A stretch of 64,000 nucleotides of DNA, from positions 858,501-922,500 of the forward strand of contig BRXU01000011.1 of assembly GCA_030267565.1 (NCBI GenBank), in the 5' to 3' direction. A program made the translations under genes and the position numbers. How positions within the stretch are numbered: position 1 is the stretch's first letter; every line of letters starts with the position of its first letter. The notes beneath the pieces are model-generated. The model was not told the origin of the DNA. It saw only the letters and a list, made by a program, of their open reading frames with translations, and searched no databases. Shown here one piece after another: positions 34,517-46,504 of the stretch. The stretch is from Pleodorina starrii. Lineage: Eukaryota; Chlorophyta; Chlorophyceae; Chlamydomonadales; Volvocaceae.

Positions 34517-37500
34517 TCAGCAAACCCCGAACTGCTCGTATATGACCTCCCGTACTCGGTAGTAAGCCTCGCTGGCGGGCCCCTCGAGGGACACGTGAAC
34601 CACCCGGTCGACGGTGGACGGGGAGGCAGCGCCGCCGCCGCCGCCGGTTCCCAGCGTGATCACCAACGTCGCGGCGCTGGGGCCGTCGCCCACCATCACC
34701 GCCAGCACGCCTCGACTGGGGAAGTGGCTCTCGAAGCCTGCAGCAGCATCCCGAGCCACACATTGCCACATGGTGGGCGATGGGCGTGCCGCGCGGAACA
34801 GCAGATGGGGTGTGGAGGCCGGCCGGCCGGCCGTGCGTGCGCAGCAGCAGCAGTAGTTTGGGGGAAAACAAAAAAGGTGCCCGAAAGGTGCGGGAAAGGA
34901 AAGGAACGGACTGTAAAGAAACCGGCGGCAGCGGCAGCAGGGGCAGCAGCGATGGCGGGGTTTGTGGGTCGCTCGCTGTCCTCTCCCCCTCGAACCCACC
35001 TGCCGCAGTAAGGGCGGCCTTGAGGCGCGTCAGCGTCAGCACCGACCCCGCCTGCGCAAGCAGCACGCTGCCCGCGCCCGCACCGCCGCCGCTGCGCTGC
35101 CGCGCACTGGCCGCCAGTGCCGCCGCCTCCGGGATGTCCTCCTCAGGGGCCAGGGGCTCCAATACCAGGGGCAGAGCCTGTGTGTGAATCGGGAAGGGAG
35201 GTGGGGGTGAGGGTTAGGGTTCAGTTTCACAAGCTGCTGTTGCTGCGAGTGTTTAGGGTGCTGCTGCTGGTGTGCGGAGGGATGCACCCAAATGCAGCGG
35301 CAACAACGGTCCCCTCGTCACCGAAATAACCCCTTTTCTCCCTCGCAATCTCCCTCTCTCGCCCCCTCTCCCCCCGGGCACTGCCCCGGAGCGGTAAACG
35401 CGAGAAACGCGGACGGACGGACGGACCCACCCGCGACGCCGCCGCGTGGGTTACCTGACCCGGCGCCAGCGTGCCCTCCAGCCACGCCACGCCGTACTGC
35501 CCCGCCTGCCGTACAGCCAGCGAGCCCGCCAGCGCCGGTCCCAGTGTCGCCACCTGGCTGGGGGCCAGCCGGGCCTCCACCGCCTCACCCAGCTCTGGTC
35601 GTGGAGGGGGAGGAGGGTAAGCGGGGGACCGGGTACGAATGAAGCCCGATGCGGCCCGACCGCATGCTTGCTCACACACACACACACGCATACGCTTGCA
35701 CGCACAGGCACAGGCACGCATGGCATGCACATATGACAGCCAAGGTTCCAGTGACGCCTTCGAAGCCTTCGGGGAAATTCACGAGAGGATGCGAATCGCT
35801 GCTTCCAGCGGTGTGAGCTGATGCGTCGTGTATGTGTACGGCAACGGCGCCCTCCAGGGTGAGCCGCTCGTCCAGGGTGGGCCGTATCTCACCCGGCGTG
35901 AACACCTGGGTGCCGTAGTACGCAAGCGAACCGCGCAGCGCGCCCGCCAGCGCCCCCCGTGCTGCCGTACTGCCGTGCACCAGCGCCAGCCGCCGCGGTG
36001 CGACCCGGGCCAGATAGTCTGCCGCCGACTTGCCGTCAGCGCGACCCTCGAAATCGAAGAACCTACAGAGCGCGGAGGAGCCGGGCCGGCGGCGGCGGCG
36101 GCGGCGGCGGCGGTGACGTCGATGCGTCGGGCACGTCGGCGGCAGCAGGCATATATGAGGGGCAGAGGCGGCGTCCGCGTCGAGAAGAGGTGCAGCGGCA
36201 AGAACCCCCATCGGCCGGTCACGCGCCGCTGAGCTCAGGAGGAAGCGCCCCTCAGAACCGCCCCCCGTGATTAACCACCACCCAACCCCCCAACACCCAC
36301 CTCAGCGCCGCCCGTACCTCCACCTCCACCTCTGAAACCACCAGCTTCGTGGGCGCCTCGTCCACCTCGTCAGCCACGTCAGCCTCACCGCCGCCGCCGC
36401 CGGCCGCCCCGGCGCCGTCGCCGCCGCCGTCAACGTCCATTCCGTCGGCGCCGCCGCCGCCCGCCCGCCCTGCCGCCGCCGCCGCGGCGGCGCCTGGCGC
36501 ATCCACCAGCGTGGGCACCTGGCAGCCGCAATGTGCACGACATGCACGACACGTACGATGTGAAGAAAGGCTGTCCCATGGGTCCTTAGGGTCCCATAAG
36601 TCCCAAAAGGTCCCATGGGCCCAATGAGTCCCATGAATCCCATGGGTCCTATCTTCCGTGGGGCCCTATCCCGGCCCTACCGGGATGGGAACAAGGGATC
36701 AACCCGTCTGCGATGCCGACCGCAACCTACCCGGAACTCATCCTTGCCAAGTACGGCACCGTACTCGTCCCAATCGCAGTACAGCGGCTCGTCCTCATCG
36801 GGGAACATGGGGAAGGCGGCGTCCTGGTGCGGCGGGGGAGGGGCGGGGAGGGGGGGTGGAAGGGCCGGGCAAGGGCGACAACGGGTAACATCATCAGTCC
36901 TCGGAGGAAGACGTCCGCACACCACCGAATACAGTGTACCGCCTTTTTTCCCGTGTACATCGGCTGTACAATATATAGTGCACAGTGTACATTGTACTTT
37001 TAGGGTTTTGTGTACTTGCCTGAGGTGGCTCAAAGCCGTCGATCAAGAGGCTCGCATCCCAGCCGGCGGCGCCGCCGCTGCGCTGCGCCTGCAGACCCAG
37101 ACTCGGCGTGGCGCCCACCAGGGTCTGTACGATGGCGCCTGTCGTACAATCTCGTACCAGACGGCTGATGCTGCCGGTGTTGGAGCGGAGCGGCTGGTCC
37201 AGGGGCCCGTCGGCGCCGCTGCCGCTGCCGGCGCCCCCGAGGCGGCCCGTCGCCGCCGGCGTAGCGGCCGCAGCCAGGCCGCCGGCGGCGCCGCTGCTGC
37301 CAATGCTGGCGAGCCGGGCTGCGGCCGCCAGGCGGCTGGCTGGGGTCAGGCTGGTGGTGGCGGAGAGCAGGGGCAACGAGTCTGCGGGAACGGAGGGGGA
37401 GGTAGGCGGCGAACGGGGGAGGGGAGTGAAAGGTTTAGCCTGTTACAAGTTCGGCACAAGTGCGTGCCCCCAGGTGCCTGGCCACGCAGCCACCCACCCA

Positions 37501-40500
37501 TGACGCCGCTGCGAGCCACCTCTTGGGCAGCCGCCGCCTCCGCCAGCTTGGCCCCCTGCCAGGCCGCCAGCTCCTCTCCCTCCAGCGGCACACGTCGGGA
37601 CATCCGCAGCGGCAGGCGCAGCGGCTCGGGGCTGGCGGAGGGGTCGTGGTTCTGGAGCACCGCTGCCAGCGTGCCAGCCTGCCAGGAAGGGCGCCAGGTC
37701 GGAAACATCAGTCCGAATGTGCTCAAGCTCACAGACAGGCTTCTGACACACAAACACAAACGAAAGGGGAACGAGATCCAGGGTCAGCCACCCACTGGCA
37801 GCCGCCCACTGACCCACGGGTCAGCCCCCCACTGACCCACGGGTCAGCCGCCCACTGACCCACGGGTCATCCACTGGCAGCCACCCACTGACCCATGGGT
37901 CAGCAGCCCACTGACCCACGCACCGGCGCGCGTTCCGTAAAGATGATGGTGTTGCGCGGCAACGACGCCCACTGCACCAGCAGCTCCCGGGCGGGGCCGC
38001 TCTCCAGGGAGGGCATTGTGGCCAGGACCACCTGACTCCACCAGGGAAGACACAACCAACACCGCCATCACCACCACCACCACCAGGAGGGAAACATGAG
38101 GGTTGCACAATGGACACACGCAGTGGCGGGGGTGAGGACAACGACGAAAGACCGGGTGGGTGCGCTCAGGAGCGCAGCGGAGGGGGCAGTAGAGGGAGGA
38201 AACAGGGCGAGAGCTTGCAGAGAGCCGAAAGTCCGGACGGCCAACCCACCTTGGGTCCCGGGAAGGCGCCCAGCTCCTCCAGTCGCGTCACGACGGACAG
38301 CTTTCGGAAGGAGAAGGGCACCGCGCGCTTGAGTGAAAAGGCCTGCGCGAGCGGGCGAGGCGGGGGCGGGTTGCGGATTTTGTCAGCCCCACGGCCACGG
38401 TCCTTCACCCTGTTTTTTCCATACCGTACTTCCACCTCGCCAGCCCCCTCCCTCATCCTCACCCTCATAAAAAGGGTAAACCTCGCCCCCTCTTCTGCCG
38501 CCCGCCCGCCCGCCCGCCCCCCCCCTTCTCCGTCTCCGCTGCGGTATCTTCTTCTTTCCCCCTCCCCCCGGGTTCTGTGCGCTACCTCCTACCTGAACCA
38601 GCTCGTTGCCCAGGTACTCCAGCTGCGTCCGGCCGAACTCGAGAACCGTCTTGATGGTGGCGGACAGGATCACGGGCGCGGCGTTGATGCTGCGGCGAGC
38701 GAGCGAGCGAGTGACGGCCAGATTGGATGAGTGCGTGAGTGAGTGAGTGAGTGGGGTCAGTGGGTGAACAGCGAAACAGTGGGTGGCACAGGGGCACAGT
38801 AGGGCTAAAAGGGAGAACCACAACCCAGAAGCCGAGGATGGATGGATGGATGGATGGATGGATGGATGGGGGACCGAGGCGCGGCCAAAGCCACACAGCA
38901 AGAGAGGAGTCCGCGGCACGGCAGGGACTGGCGCGGGGCGACAAGGACGGGGCATTACAGTCGCCTGGCCGCGGGTGGGTGCGGGAGTGGGGGGACCGGC
39001 GAGTGGGACCGGCGAGTGGGAAGCTGCCGGACGCGGCGGACGCCGTCGGACGTCCGGACGTCCGGACGGACGCTTCCGAGAGAGCGCCGGCGGGCATCTC
39101 TCACTCGGGCCTCAGCACCCTAAGTGGTACGGAACCGCAAGTACGACGACAGTTTCCACGGTCGTACCGGGCGCGGGAGAAGTGCTCGTCCAGCAGCAAC
39201 GCCAGCTCCAGCACCCTGCCCGCCGCGTCGGTGGGTACGAGCACACTGCCCTCGCCCTCCACGGTGGCGGTGATGGCGTCTGTGGAGGGGGGCGGGGCGG
39301 GGCGGGACGGGACGGGATAGGATGGGGCGGAGGTGGGAGAGCGAGATTGAATCATATCCGACCAGGGGGGGTTGGGGCACCCAAAACACAAGGGGCGGAG
39401 TCTGTCGCCCGCTAACACCACTGCCACTGCCACTGCCCCGCCAATGCCAGCCAACCAGCCGCCCTTCCCACCAGCCAGGAACCCACCACCACCACCACCA
39501 CCACTACCCGGTTCAGATGTATCACCCATCACCCACCGCCACCACTACCACCACCACCACCCACCCAGAAACTCCTCGTCCCGTCGTTGCCGGTCTGTCT
39601 TGGGCGTCAGCGCATTCAGAGCGTCGCTAATGAGCAGCGCGGGCTGCTGCGCCGCCAACAACTCGTGGAAGTTGGTCTGGTTGAGCAACCTGGTGAGGAG
39701 GTGAGGAGTTGGGAGTATGGGACCACAGGCGGCCGGGGGGACATTGGTAATTTGGATCCGGATTCTGGATCCGAGCCCGGGTGCGGATTATGGCGTTGGG
39801 TGGTGTTGGGGGTGTCGGGGTGAAGTAGTCTGGGTGGGCGTGACTGTGCTTCATGACCTTATGACCAGGCAGGCAGGAGGCGCTTTCGGGGCAAGCGGTT
39901 GTGTTTGGGGGGTCACACAGACCAGCGAATTCAGCGAACAGCACGGTCGTCCCCAGGCGCCGAACTGCTGAAATGACCGCCGAAATGTGTTTTTGGACAA
40001 AAGTGCAGGAAAACAAAAGCAGCAGACCGCCGCCCCTCCCCGCTGGTGCCCGTGCTGCACATGGCAGTGTCGTACAACCGCCGTACTTTTCCTTCCGGTG
40101 ATTGTAGTCGACGGCGTACACGACCTCCTCCCCGCAACCCAATGAGATGCGCCAAACCGCGCCGCCAGGGAAGCGACCCGCCGCGTGGGGTGTGATGGAG
40201 ATGCCGCCGCCGGGCGCCGCCGCCGTCGCCGCCGCCGCTGCGTCGTTCGGCGGCACGACCACGTGCCTCTGGCTGAACCTCAGCTCCGTCCATTTGGTGT
40301 TAAGTCGGAACGCGGCGTCCACGTCATCAAGATTGAACGTCTCAAAGTCGCTGATCTCCTGCGTGCAGATCATGAGTACGGCATACGTTAAGAGTACGGC
40401 ATGAGTTGCAGATGCGATCAAAGGCGGAATCCAGATCAGGATCCGGATCCGAATCCGAATCCGGGCCAAGGACGGCGGCATGCCGCGAGTCCCGCACAGC

Positions 40501-41483
40501 TCCCTGTCGGCAGCGCAGAAGACCCCCGCGCAGAGGCGCGAAAAGCTCCTTCTGTACTGCCGTTGCCGTACTGTCGTTCGTACCTGCTTGGCGATGCAGG
40601 CCTCAAACATGAACATCTCGCCCATGCGCCGTACAGGTTTGGTGGAGAAGATGGGAGCCGCCAGTCCGCACTTGCCCACCAGGTACGGCAAGGCGCCCAG
40701 GTGGGCCAGGTCGGGGTGCGACAGCAGTACGGCGTTGACCCGGGGGAGCACCCTGGCGTTGACCGGGGGGATGGACAGTTCAGAACCAACCAGCTCCGAC
40801 GCAAGAAGGCAGGGAAGCGAAGGTGTGAGAAGCGGTTGGCGGCTTGCAATTATTATTGGCTGTGGAATATGGGGTGCATGGTGATGTGCTGAGGGCGGGG
40901 CGTGTTCGGAGCCCCGTGTCGCGTTGTGTGTGATGTGAGCCCTACGGGGGCGTCTGACCGGGCTGGGCGGCGCAGGGTGCAGAAAGTAGGAGGCAGCACA
41001 GGGCGGGATCCACATGTGAAGCTGTCCGGCGAGCGCTTTTGCTGCTGGAAATACTGCCCGCGTTGCGTTTTGGGTGGTAGAGAGGGAATGGGGAGCGTTT
41101 TGTTAATGGCCTGAAAGGTCTGGAAGGGGCAGGGTGCGTCGGGGACAGGGCGACGGGGTCGAGGCTTTACAGCGGTCGTGAGAGAGGGGCGGTGGGCAGT
41201 CTCCGCGCAAGGGCCCTGCACAAAGCTGCGGCCGGCGGCAGCGCGCTTCGCCCAAGGGGGAAGAGGGCGCTGTCGACACGCGCCCGCTCTTCCATGTCGG
41301 CAGAGTGTGGCTCCCACGACGTGAACGCAGATACCTTTTGATGGGCTCCAAAGCCGCCTCATTGAAGCTTTCATCCCAGCCACAGTCTAGCAAAAAGGTA
41401 AAGGAATCAATTTCCAGAAGGTAACACAGCGGCGACTCCGCATCCACTCCGGACAGCGGAGTGAAGCGGACTGAAGTCTCCAT
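34517..41483 (-). CDS. CPSF2: CPSF100/CPSF2, mRNA 3'-end processing subunit
   Basis: Sixteen exons: 41483-41335, 40752-40584, 40358-40087, 39689-39565, 39279-39168, 38689-38593, 38342-38250, 38031-37924, 37678-37498, 37381-37020, 36823-36731, 36518-36301, 36062-35840, 35592-35455, 35177-35000 and 34737-34517. They encode 912 residues, longer than human CPSF2 (782). The metallo-beta-lactamase part has FLLDCGWDE and VLLSHPDLAHLGALPYLVGK. The beta-CASP part has SITPHAAGRFPGG, VVYAVDYNHR and DAAGRVLELALLLDE. KDEFR, FFDFEGRADG and the terminal REVIYEQFGVC complete the match. CPSF100 is the catalytically dead partner of CPSF73; the metal-binding histidines are degenerate here as in relatives. The extra length is Ala/Gly-rich insertions in exons 3, 10, 12 and 16. 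Exon 10 ends in a GC donor. The boundary of exons 13 and 14 is the least secure. Confidence 0.93.
36575..36665 (+). repeat. Degenerate GGTCCCATGGG repeats in CPSF100 intron 11
   Basis: About six imperfect 10-11 bp units of the form GGTCCCATgGG/AGTCCCAT occur in the intron between exons 11 and 12. They are palindrome-rich but unrelated in register to the 12-bp satellite further right. Confidence 0.7.
37785..37925 (+). repeat. 23-bp tandem repeats in CPSF100 intron 8
   Basis: About six imperfect units containing CCCACTGACCCACGGGTCAG, some separated by CCACTGGCAGCC, fill the 3' half of the plus-strand sequence of this intron up to the donor at 37923. Confidence 0.85.
38837..38868 (+). repeat. 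(GATG)8 microsatellite in CPSF100 intron 5
   Basis: Eight uninterrupted tetranucleotide units between exons 5 and 6. Confidence 0.9.
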
Positions 41484-42248
41484 GCCACCGGCCTAAGCAA
41501 GTTAAACTTATTACATGGCCAAGCTATCGCCATGCACAGCACTGAGTGCAAGTCCAAGCGATGGTCTAACAGAGGGCATGCCGAGCACCCTTGGCCATAA
41601 CTCAGTGCAGGGCGAGCACTCGAACTTGACAACACAGGATAAAAGAGAATGTCAATGATAGTTCCGGGCAAAGTGTCTGAGTTATTACCGTTGGGCCAAC
41701 CGCTAGCGGTTCCATCCGCTGCGCGCTACCCGCGCAGTGCGCTTCAAACGCCGTGTTCCGTTATCATCCCAAGTGAACACTATAGATTTCGTAACGCAAT
41801 AATAGTGACTTTATGTGCTTCTCTCTAATGTATAATCCTGAATTCGGTTGTCAAGAGCCGCTGCAGATTGGTTCTGTTAGTATGCCTTAACGAAGCCGTG
41901 CGGAAAGACGTAGATTTGGCGGATGCTTGGTCCTCCAAGCTGACCAAGCTGCGACGTTGCGTGCCCTGCTTGCGTCGGCCGATCGACACTGGCCACTGGC
42001 TCGAGGGCGATGGACCGCATGGCGAGTTTCCATCGCCACGCTCAGCCTGGCGTGCGGCAAGCCGTCTTGGAGGTGGCACCTGGATACATTTTGCCACATT
42101 CGAATCCCACATAGCGCCTACCGTTTTTGGCGACTTGGCGTGACGTTTGCTGGGAAGGCTTCCCACACGTACAGGCACGACATACACGCCGCGTCATCAG
42201 TTCGTTTTTCATTGTAACGGGTAGCTCGTGGCGTTCAACGGATACCCG
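41484..42248. other. CPSF100 upstream region and transition to repeats
   Basis: The interval contains the CPSF100 promoter and 5' UTR near 41484. It is of average composition, with no recognisable gene, and is the last unique sequence before the repeat-dominated part of the window. Confidence 0.55.
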
Positions 42249-42332
42249 CGACCGGGTTTAGGATTCTTCCGACCGGGTCTAGGATTCTTCCGACCGGATG
42301 ATGGATTCTTCCGACCGGCCAAAGGATTACCT
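42249..42332 (+). repeat. Four 21-bp tandem units preceding the satellite
   Basis: Units begin CGACCGG and mostly end GGATTCTTC; the first two differ by a single base, the third and fourth are more diverged. In one frame they encode RPGLGFF-like heptads and are in frame with the satellite that begins about 60 bp later. Confidence 0.85.
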
Positions 42333-42390
42333 TCATCCGATTTCAGAATAACCGCTACAGGTATTCAATTCCCAATGCCCCGGAAACAGA

Positions 42391-45300
42391 TACGGCCTAC
42401 GGGTCGGCCTACGGGCCGGCTTATGGTTCGGCCAACGGGCCGGCCTATGGGTCGGCCTATGGGTCGGTCTGTGGGTCGGCCTACAGGCCGGCCAATGGGT
42501 CGGCCTATGGGTCGGCCTATGGGTCGGCCTATGGGTCGGCCTATGGGTCGGCCTATGGGTCGGCCTATGGGTCGCCCTATGGGTCGGCCTTTGGGTCGGC
42601 CTATGGGTCGGCCTATGGGTCGGCCTATGGGACGGCCTATGGGCCGGCGTATGGGCCCGCCTATGGGTCGGCCTATGGGTCGGCCTATGGGTCGGTCTAT
42701 GGGTCGGCCTATGGGTCGGCCTATGGGTCGGCCTATGGGTCGGCCTATGGGTCGGCCTATGGGTCGGCCTATGGGTCGGTTTATGGGTCGGCCTATGGGT
42801 CGGTCTACCGGTCGGCCTATGGGTCGGTCTACGGGTCGGCCTATGGGTCGGCCTATGAGTCGGCCTATGGGCCGGCCTATGGGTCGGCCTGCGGGTAGGC
42901 CTATGGGTCCGTCTAAGGGTCGGCCTATGGGTCGGCCTACGGGTCGGCCTACGGGCCGGCTTATGGTTCGGCCTACGGGCCGGCCTATGGGTCGGCCTAT
43001 GGGTCGGCCTAAGGGTCGGCCTACGGGTCCGCCTACGGGCCGGCCTATGGGTCGGCCTATGGGTCGGGCTAATGGCCGGCCTATGGGCCGGCCGATGGGT
43101 CGGCCCAAGGGCCGGCCTATGGGCCGGCCTATGGGTCGGTCTATGGGTCGGCCTATGGGTCGGCCAATGGGTCGGCCTATGGGTCGGTCTATGGGTCGGC
43201 CTATGGGTCGGCCAATGGGTCGGCCTATGGGTCGGCCTATGGGTCGGTCTATGGGTCGGCCTATGGGTCGGCCTATGGGTCGGCCTATGGGTCGGCCTAT
43301 GGGTCGGCCTATGGGTCGGCCTATGGGTCGCCCTATGGGTCGGCCTTTGGGTCGGCCTATGGGTCGGCCTATGGGTCGGCCTATGGGACGGCCTATGGGC
43401 CGGCGTATGGGCCCGCCTATGGGTCGGCCTATGGGTCGGCCTATGGGTCGGTCTATGGGTCGGCCTATGGGTCGGCCTATGGGTCGGCCTATGGGTCGGC
43501 CTATGGGTCGGCCTATGGGTCGGCCTATGGGTCGGTTTATGGGTCGGCCTATGGGTCGGTCTACCGGTCGGCCTATGGGTCGGTCTACGGGTCGGCCTAT
43601 GGGTCGGCCTATGAGTCGGCCTATGGGCCGGCCTATGGGTCGGCCTGCGGGTAGGCCTATGGGTCTGTCTAAGGGTCGGCCTATGGGTCGGCCTACGGGT
43701 CGGCCTACGGGCCGGCTTATGGTTCGGCCTACGGGCCGGCCTATGGGTCGGCCTATGGGTCGGCCTAAGGGTCGGCCTACGGGTCCGCCTACGGGCCGGC
43801 CTATGGGTCGGCCTATGGGTCGGGCTAATGGCCGGCCTATGGGCCGGCCGATGGGTCGGCCCAAGGGCCGGCCTATGGGCCGGCCTATGGGTCGGTCTAT
43901 GGGTCGGCCTATGGGTCGGCCAATGGGTCGGCCTATGGGTCGGTCTATGGGTCGGCCTATGGGTCGGCCAATGGGTCGGCCTATGGGCTGGCTTACGGGT
44001 CGGCCTATTGGCCGGCCTATGAGTCGGCCTATGGGCCGGCCTATGGGTCGGCCTGCGGGTAGGCCTATGGGTCCGTCTAAGGATCGGCCTATGGGTCGGC
44101 CTATGGGTCGGCCTACGGGCCGGCTTATGGTTCGGCCAACGGGCCGGCCTATGGGTCGCCCTTCGGTCCGGCCTACGGGTCGGCCTACGGGTCGTCCTAC
44201 GGGTCGGCCTATGGGTAGGTCTATGGGTCGGCCTATGGGTCGGTCTATGGGTCGGCCTATTGGTCGGTGTAAGGGTCGGCCTATGGGTCGGTCTGTGGGT
44301 CGGCCTACAGGCCGGCCAATGGGTCGGCCTATGGGTCGGCCTATGGGTCGGCCTATGGGTCGGCCTATGGGTCGGCCTATGGGTCGGCCTATGGGTCGGC
44401 CTATGGGTAGGCCTATGGGCTGGCCTATGGGTCGGCCTCTTGGTCGGCCTATGGGTCCGTCTAAGGGTCGGCCTTTGGGTCGGCCTACGGGTCGGCCTAC
44501 GGGCCGGCTTATGGTTCGGCCTACGGGCCGGCCTATGGGTCGGCCTATGGGTCGGCCTAAGGGTCGGCCTACGGGTCCGCCTACGGGCCGGCCTATGGGT
44601 AGGTCTATGGGTCGGCCTATGGGTCGGCCTATGGGTCGGCCTATGGGTCGGCCTATGGGTCGGCCTATGGGTCGGCCTATGGGTGGGCCTATGGGTGGGC
44701 CTATGGGTCGGCCTACGGGTCGGCCTACGGGCCGGCCTATGGGTAGGTCTATGGGTCGGCCTATGGGTCGGTCTATGGGTCGGCCTATTGGTCGGTGTAA
44801 GGGTCGGCCTATGGGTCGGTCTGTGGGTCGGCCTACAGGCCGGCCAATGGGTCGGCCTATGGGTCGGCCTATGGGTCGGCCTATGGGTCGGCCTATGGGT
44901 CGGCCTATGGGTCGGCCTATGGGTCGGCCTATGGGTAGGCCTATGGGCTGGCCTATGGGTCGGCCTCTTGGTCGGCCTATGGGTCCGTCTAAGGGTCGGC
45001 CTTTGGGTCGGCCTACGGGTCGGCCTACGGGCCGGCTTATGGTTCGGCCTACGGGCCGGCCTATGGGTCGGCCTATGGGTCGGCCTAAGGGTCGGCCTAC
45101 GGGTCCGCCTACGGGCCGGCCTATGGGTAGGTCTATGGGTCGGCCTATGGGTCGGCCTATGGGTCGGCCTATGGGTCGGCCTATGGGTCGGCCTATGGGT
45201 CGGCCTATGGGTGGGCCTATGGGTGGGCCTATGGGTCGGCCTACGGGTCGGCCTACGGGCCGGCTTATGGGTCGGCCTACGGGCCGGCCTATGGGTCGGC

Positions 45301-45745
45301 CTACGGGCCGGCCTACGGGTCGGCCTACGGGTCAGCCTACGGGTCGGCCTATGGCTAGGTCTATGTGTCGGCCTATGGGTCGGCCTAAATGTAGGCCTAT
45401 GGGTCGGCCTATTTGTCGGCCTAAGGGTCAGCCTAAGGGTCGGCCTACGGGCCGGCCTAAGGGGTGGCCTATGGGTCGGCCTATGGGCCGGCCTATGGGT
45501 CGGCCTATGGGTCGGCCTATGGGTCGGCCGATGGGCCGGCCTATGGGTCGGCCTATGAGTCGGCCTATGGGCCGGCCTATGGGTCGGCCTGCGGGTCGGC
45601 CTATGGGCCGGCCTATGGGTCGGCCTACGGGCCGGCCTATGGGTCGGCCTATGGGTGGGCCTATGGGTCGGCCTACGGGTCGGCCTACGGGCCGGCTTAT
45701 GGGTCGTCCTATGGGCCGGCCTATGGGTAGGCCTATGGGCCGGCC
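42391..45745 (+). repeat. 12-bp satellite array, block 1
   Basis: About 280 head-to-tail copies of a 12-bp unit, consensus GGTCGGCCTATG, with scattered point variants (for example CTACGGG, CTAAGGG, GGCCGG, TTATGGTT). The 12-bp register holds across the whole block. Local longer periods include 756 bp (42629 versus 43385) and 528 bp (44261 versus 44789), showing amplification of multi-unit segments. Because 12 is a multiple of 3, plus-strand frames read MGRP, YGSA or WVGL repeats and the minus strand reads PIGR. A frame runs from 42228 to 45803 without a stop. I regard this as non-coding satellite DNA. Confidence 0.95.
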
Positions 45746-46504
45746 TGTCACGCCCGATTACCGTACTCGCTGGGTTTCACACACTCTGGATACCAGAACT
45801 TGAAGGTTGTGGTGTTAAGGTAGAAAGAGAAGGAGGAAAGTGAAGCAATGGCAGCAGATAGGAATATTCCGCCTGCAGCACCAAAGCTGGAATAACGGAA
45901 AGCCGCCGAAGGAACGCCATCAGGTAGCACCATCAGGCTGACGAACTCGCTGCTCCGTAGCCCAATTCATAGACCGGCCAGTAGTCTGACTACGAAATAT
46001 GTCAGGGTTCCGTTACAAACGAGTAGTGCTCCTCGGTACGCGATTTCCGGGTCTCGTCGTTCCACGAGAGGCCTGGGCTACATTCGCCCAATGATCCTAA
46101 TTCCTCACATGATACTCACTGTCGCGAATCAGGCTACGACTAAGCGTCGAGCAGTCAATCGTGACACGAGACGCTGGGACAGCGTCGAAATGACCCTTAA
46201 GAACCAACAGATCATGACTGCCGTACCAGAAACCAACCACAGGTAAGCAAACCACCAGACTGCCAGGAGATCAACGCAATGGAAATATTCCAACCACAAA
46301 ACACATCTTCCAAACCAACCACATCTCAAATATGATACGCATCAGCGACCCACAGACCCATGCGACATTACACCGTAACCTCGCCTTTGACCTCAGACCA
46401 GCGTGCCTGTCCCGCAAATCGAACGAATTCAGCAATCCGTCATGACAGCTGTCACGCCCGATTACCGTACTCGCTGGGTTTCACACACTCTGGATACCAG
46501 AACT

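Noticed and set aside
46129..46329. Hydrophobic 66-codon frame WLEYFHCVDLLAVWWFAYL in the TGTCA units
   Set aside because: It looks like a membrane peptide, but it is short, changes in unit 3, lacks any recognisable family and has no supporting context.
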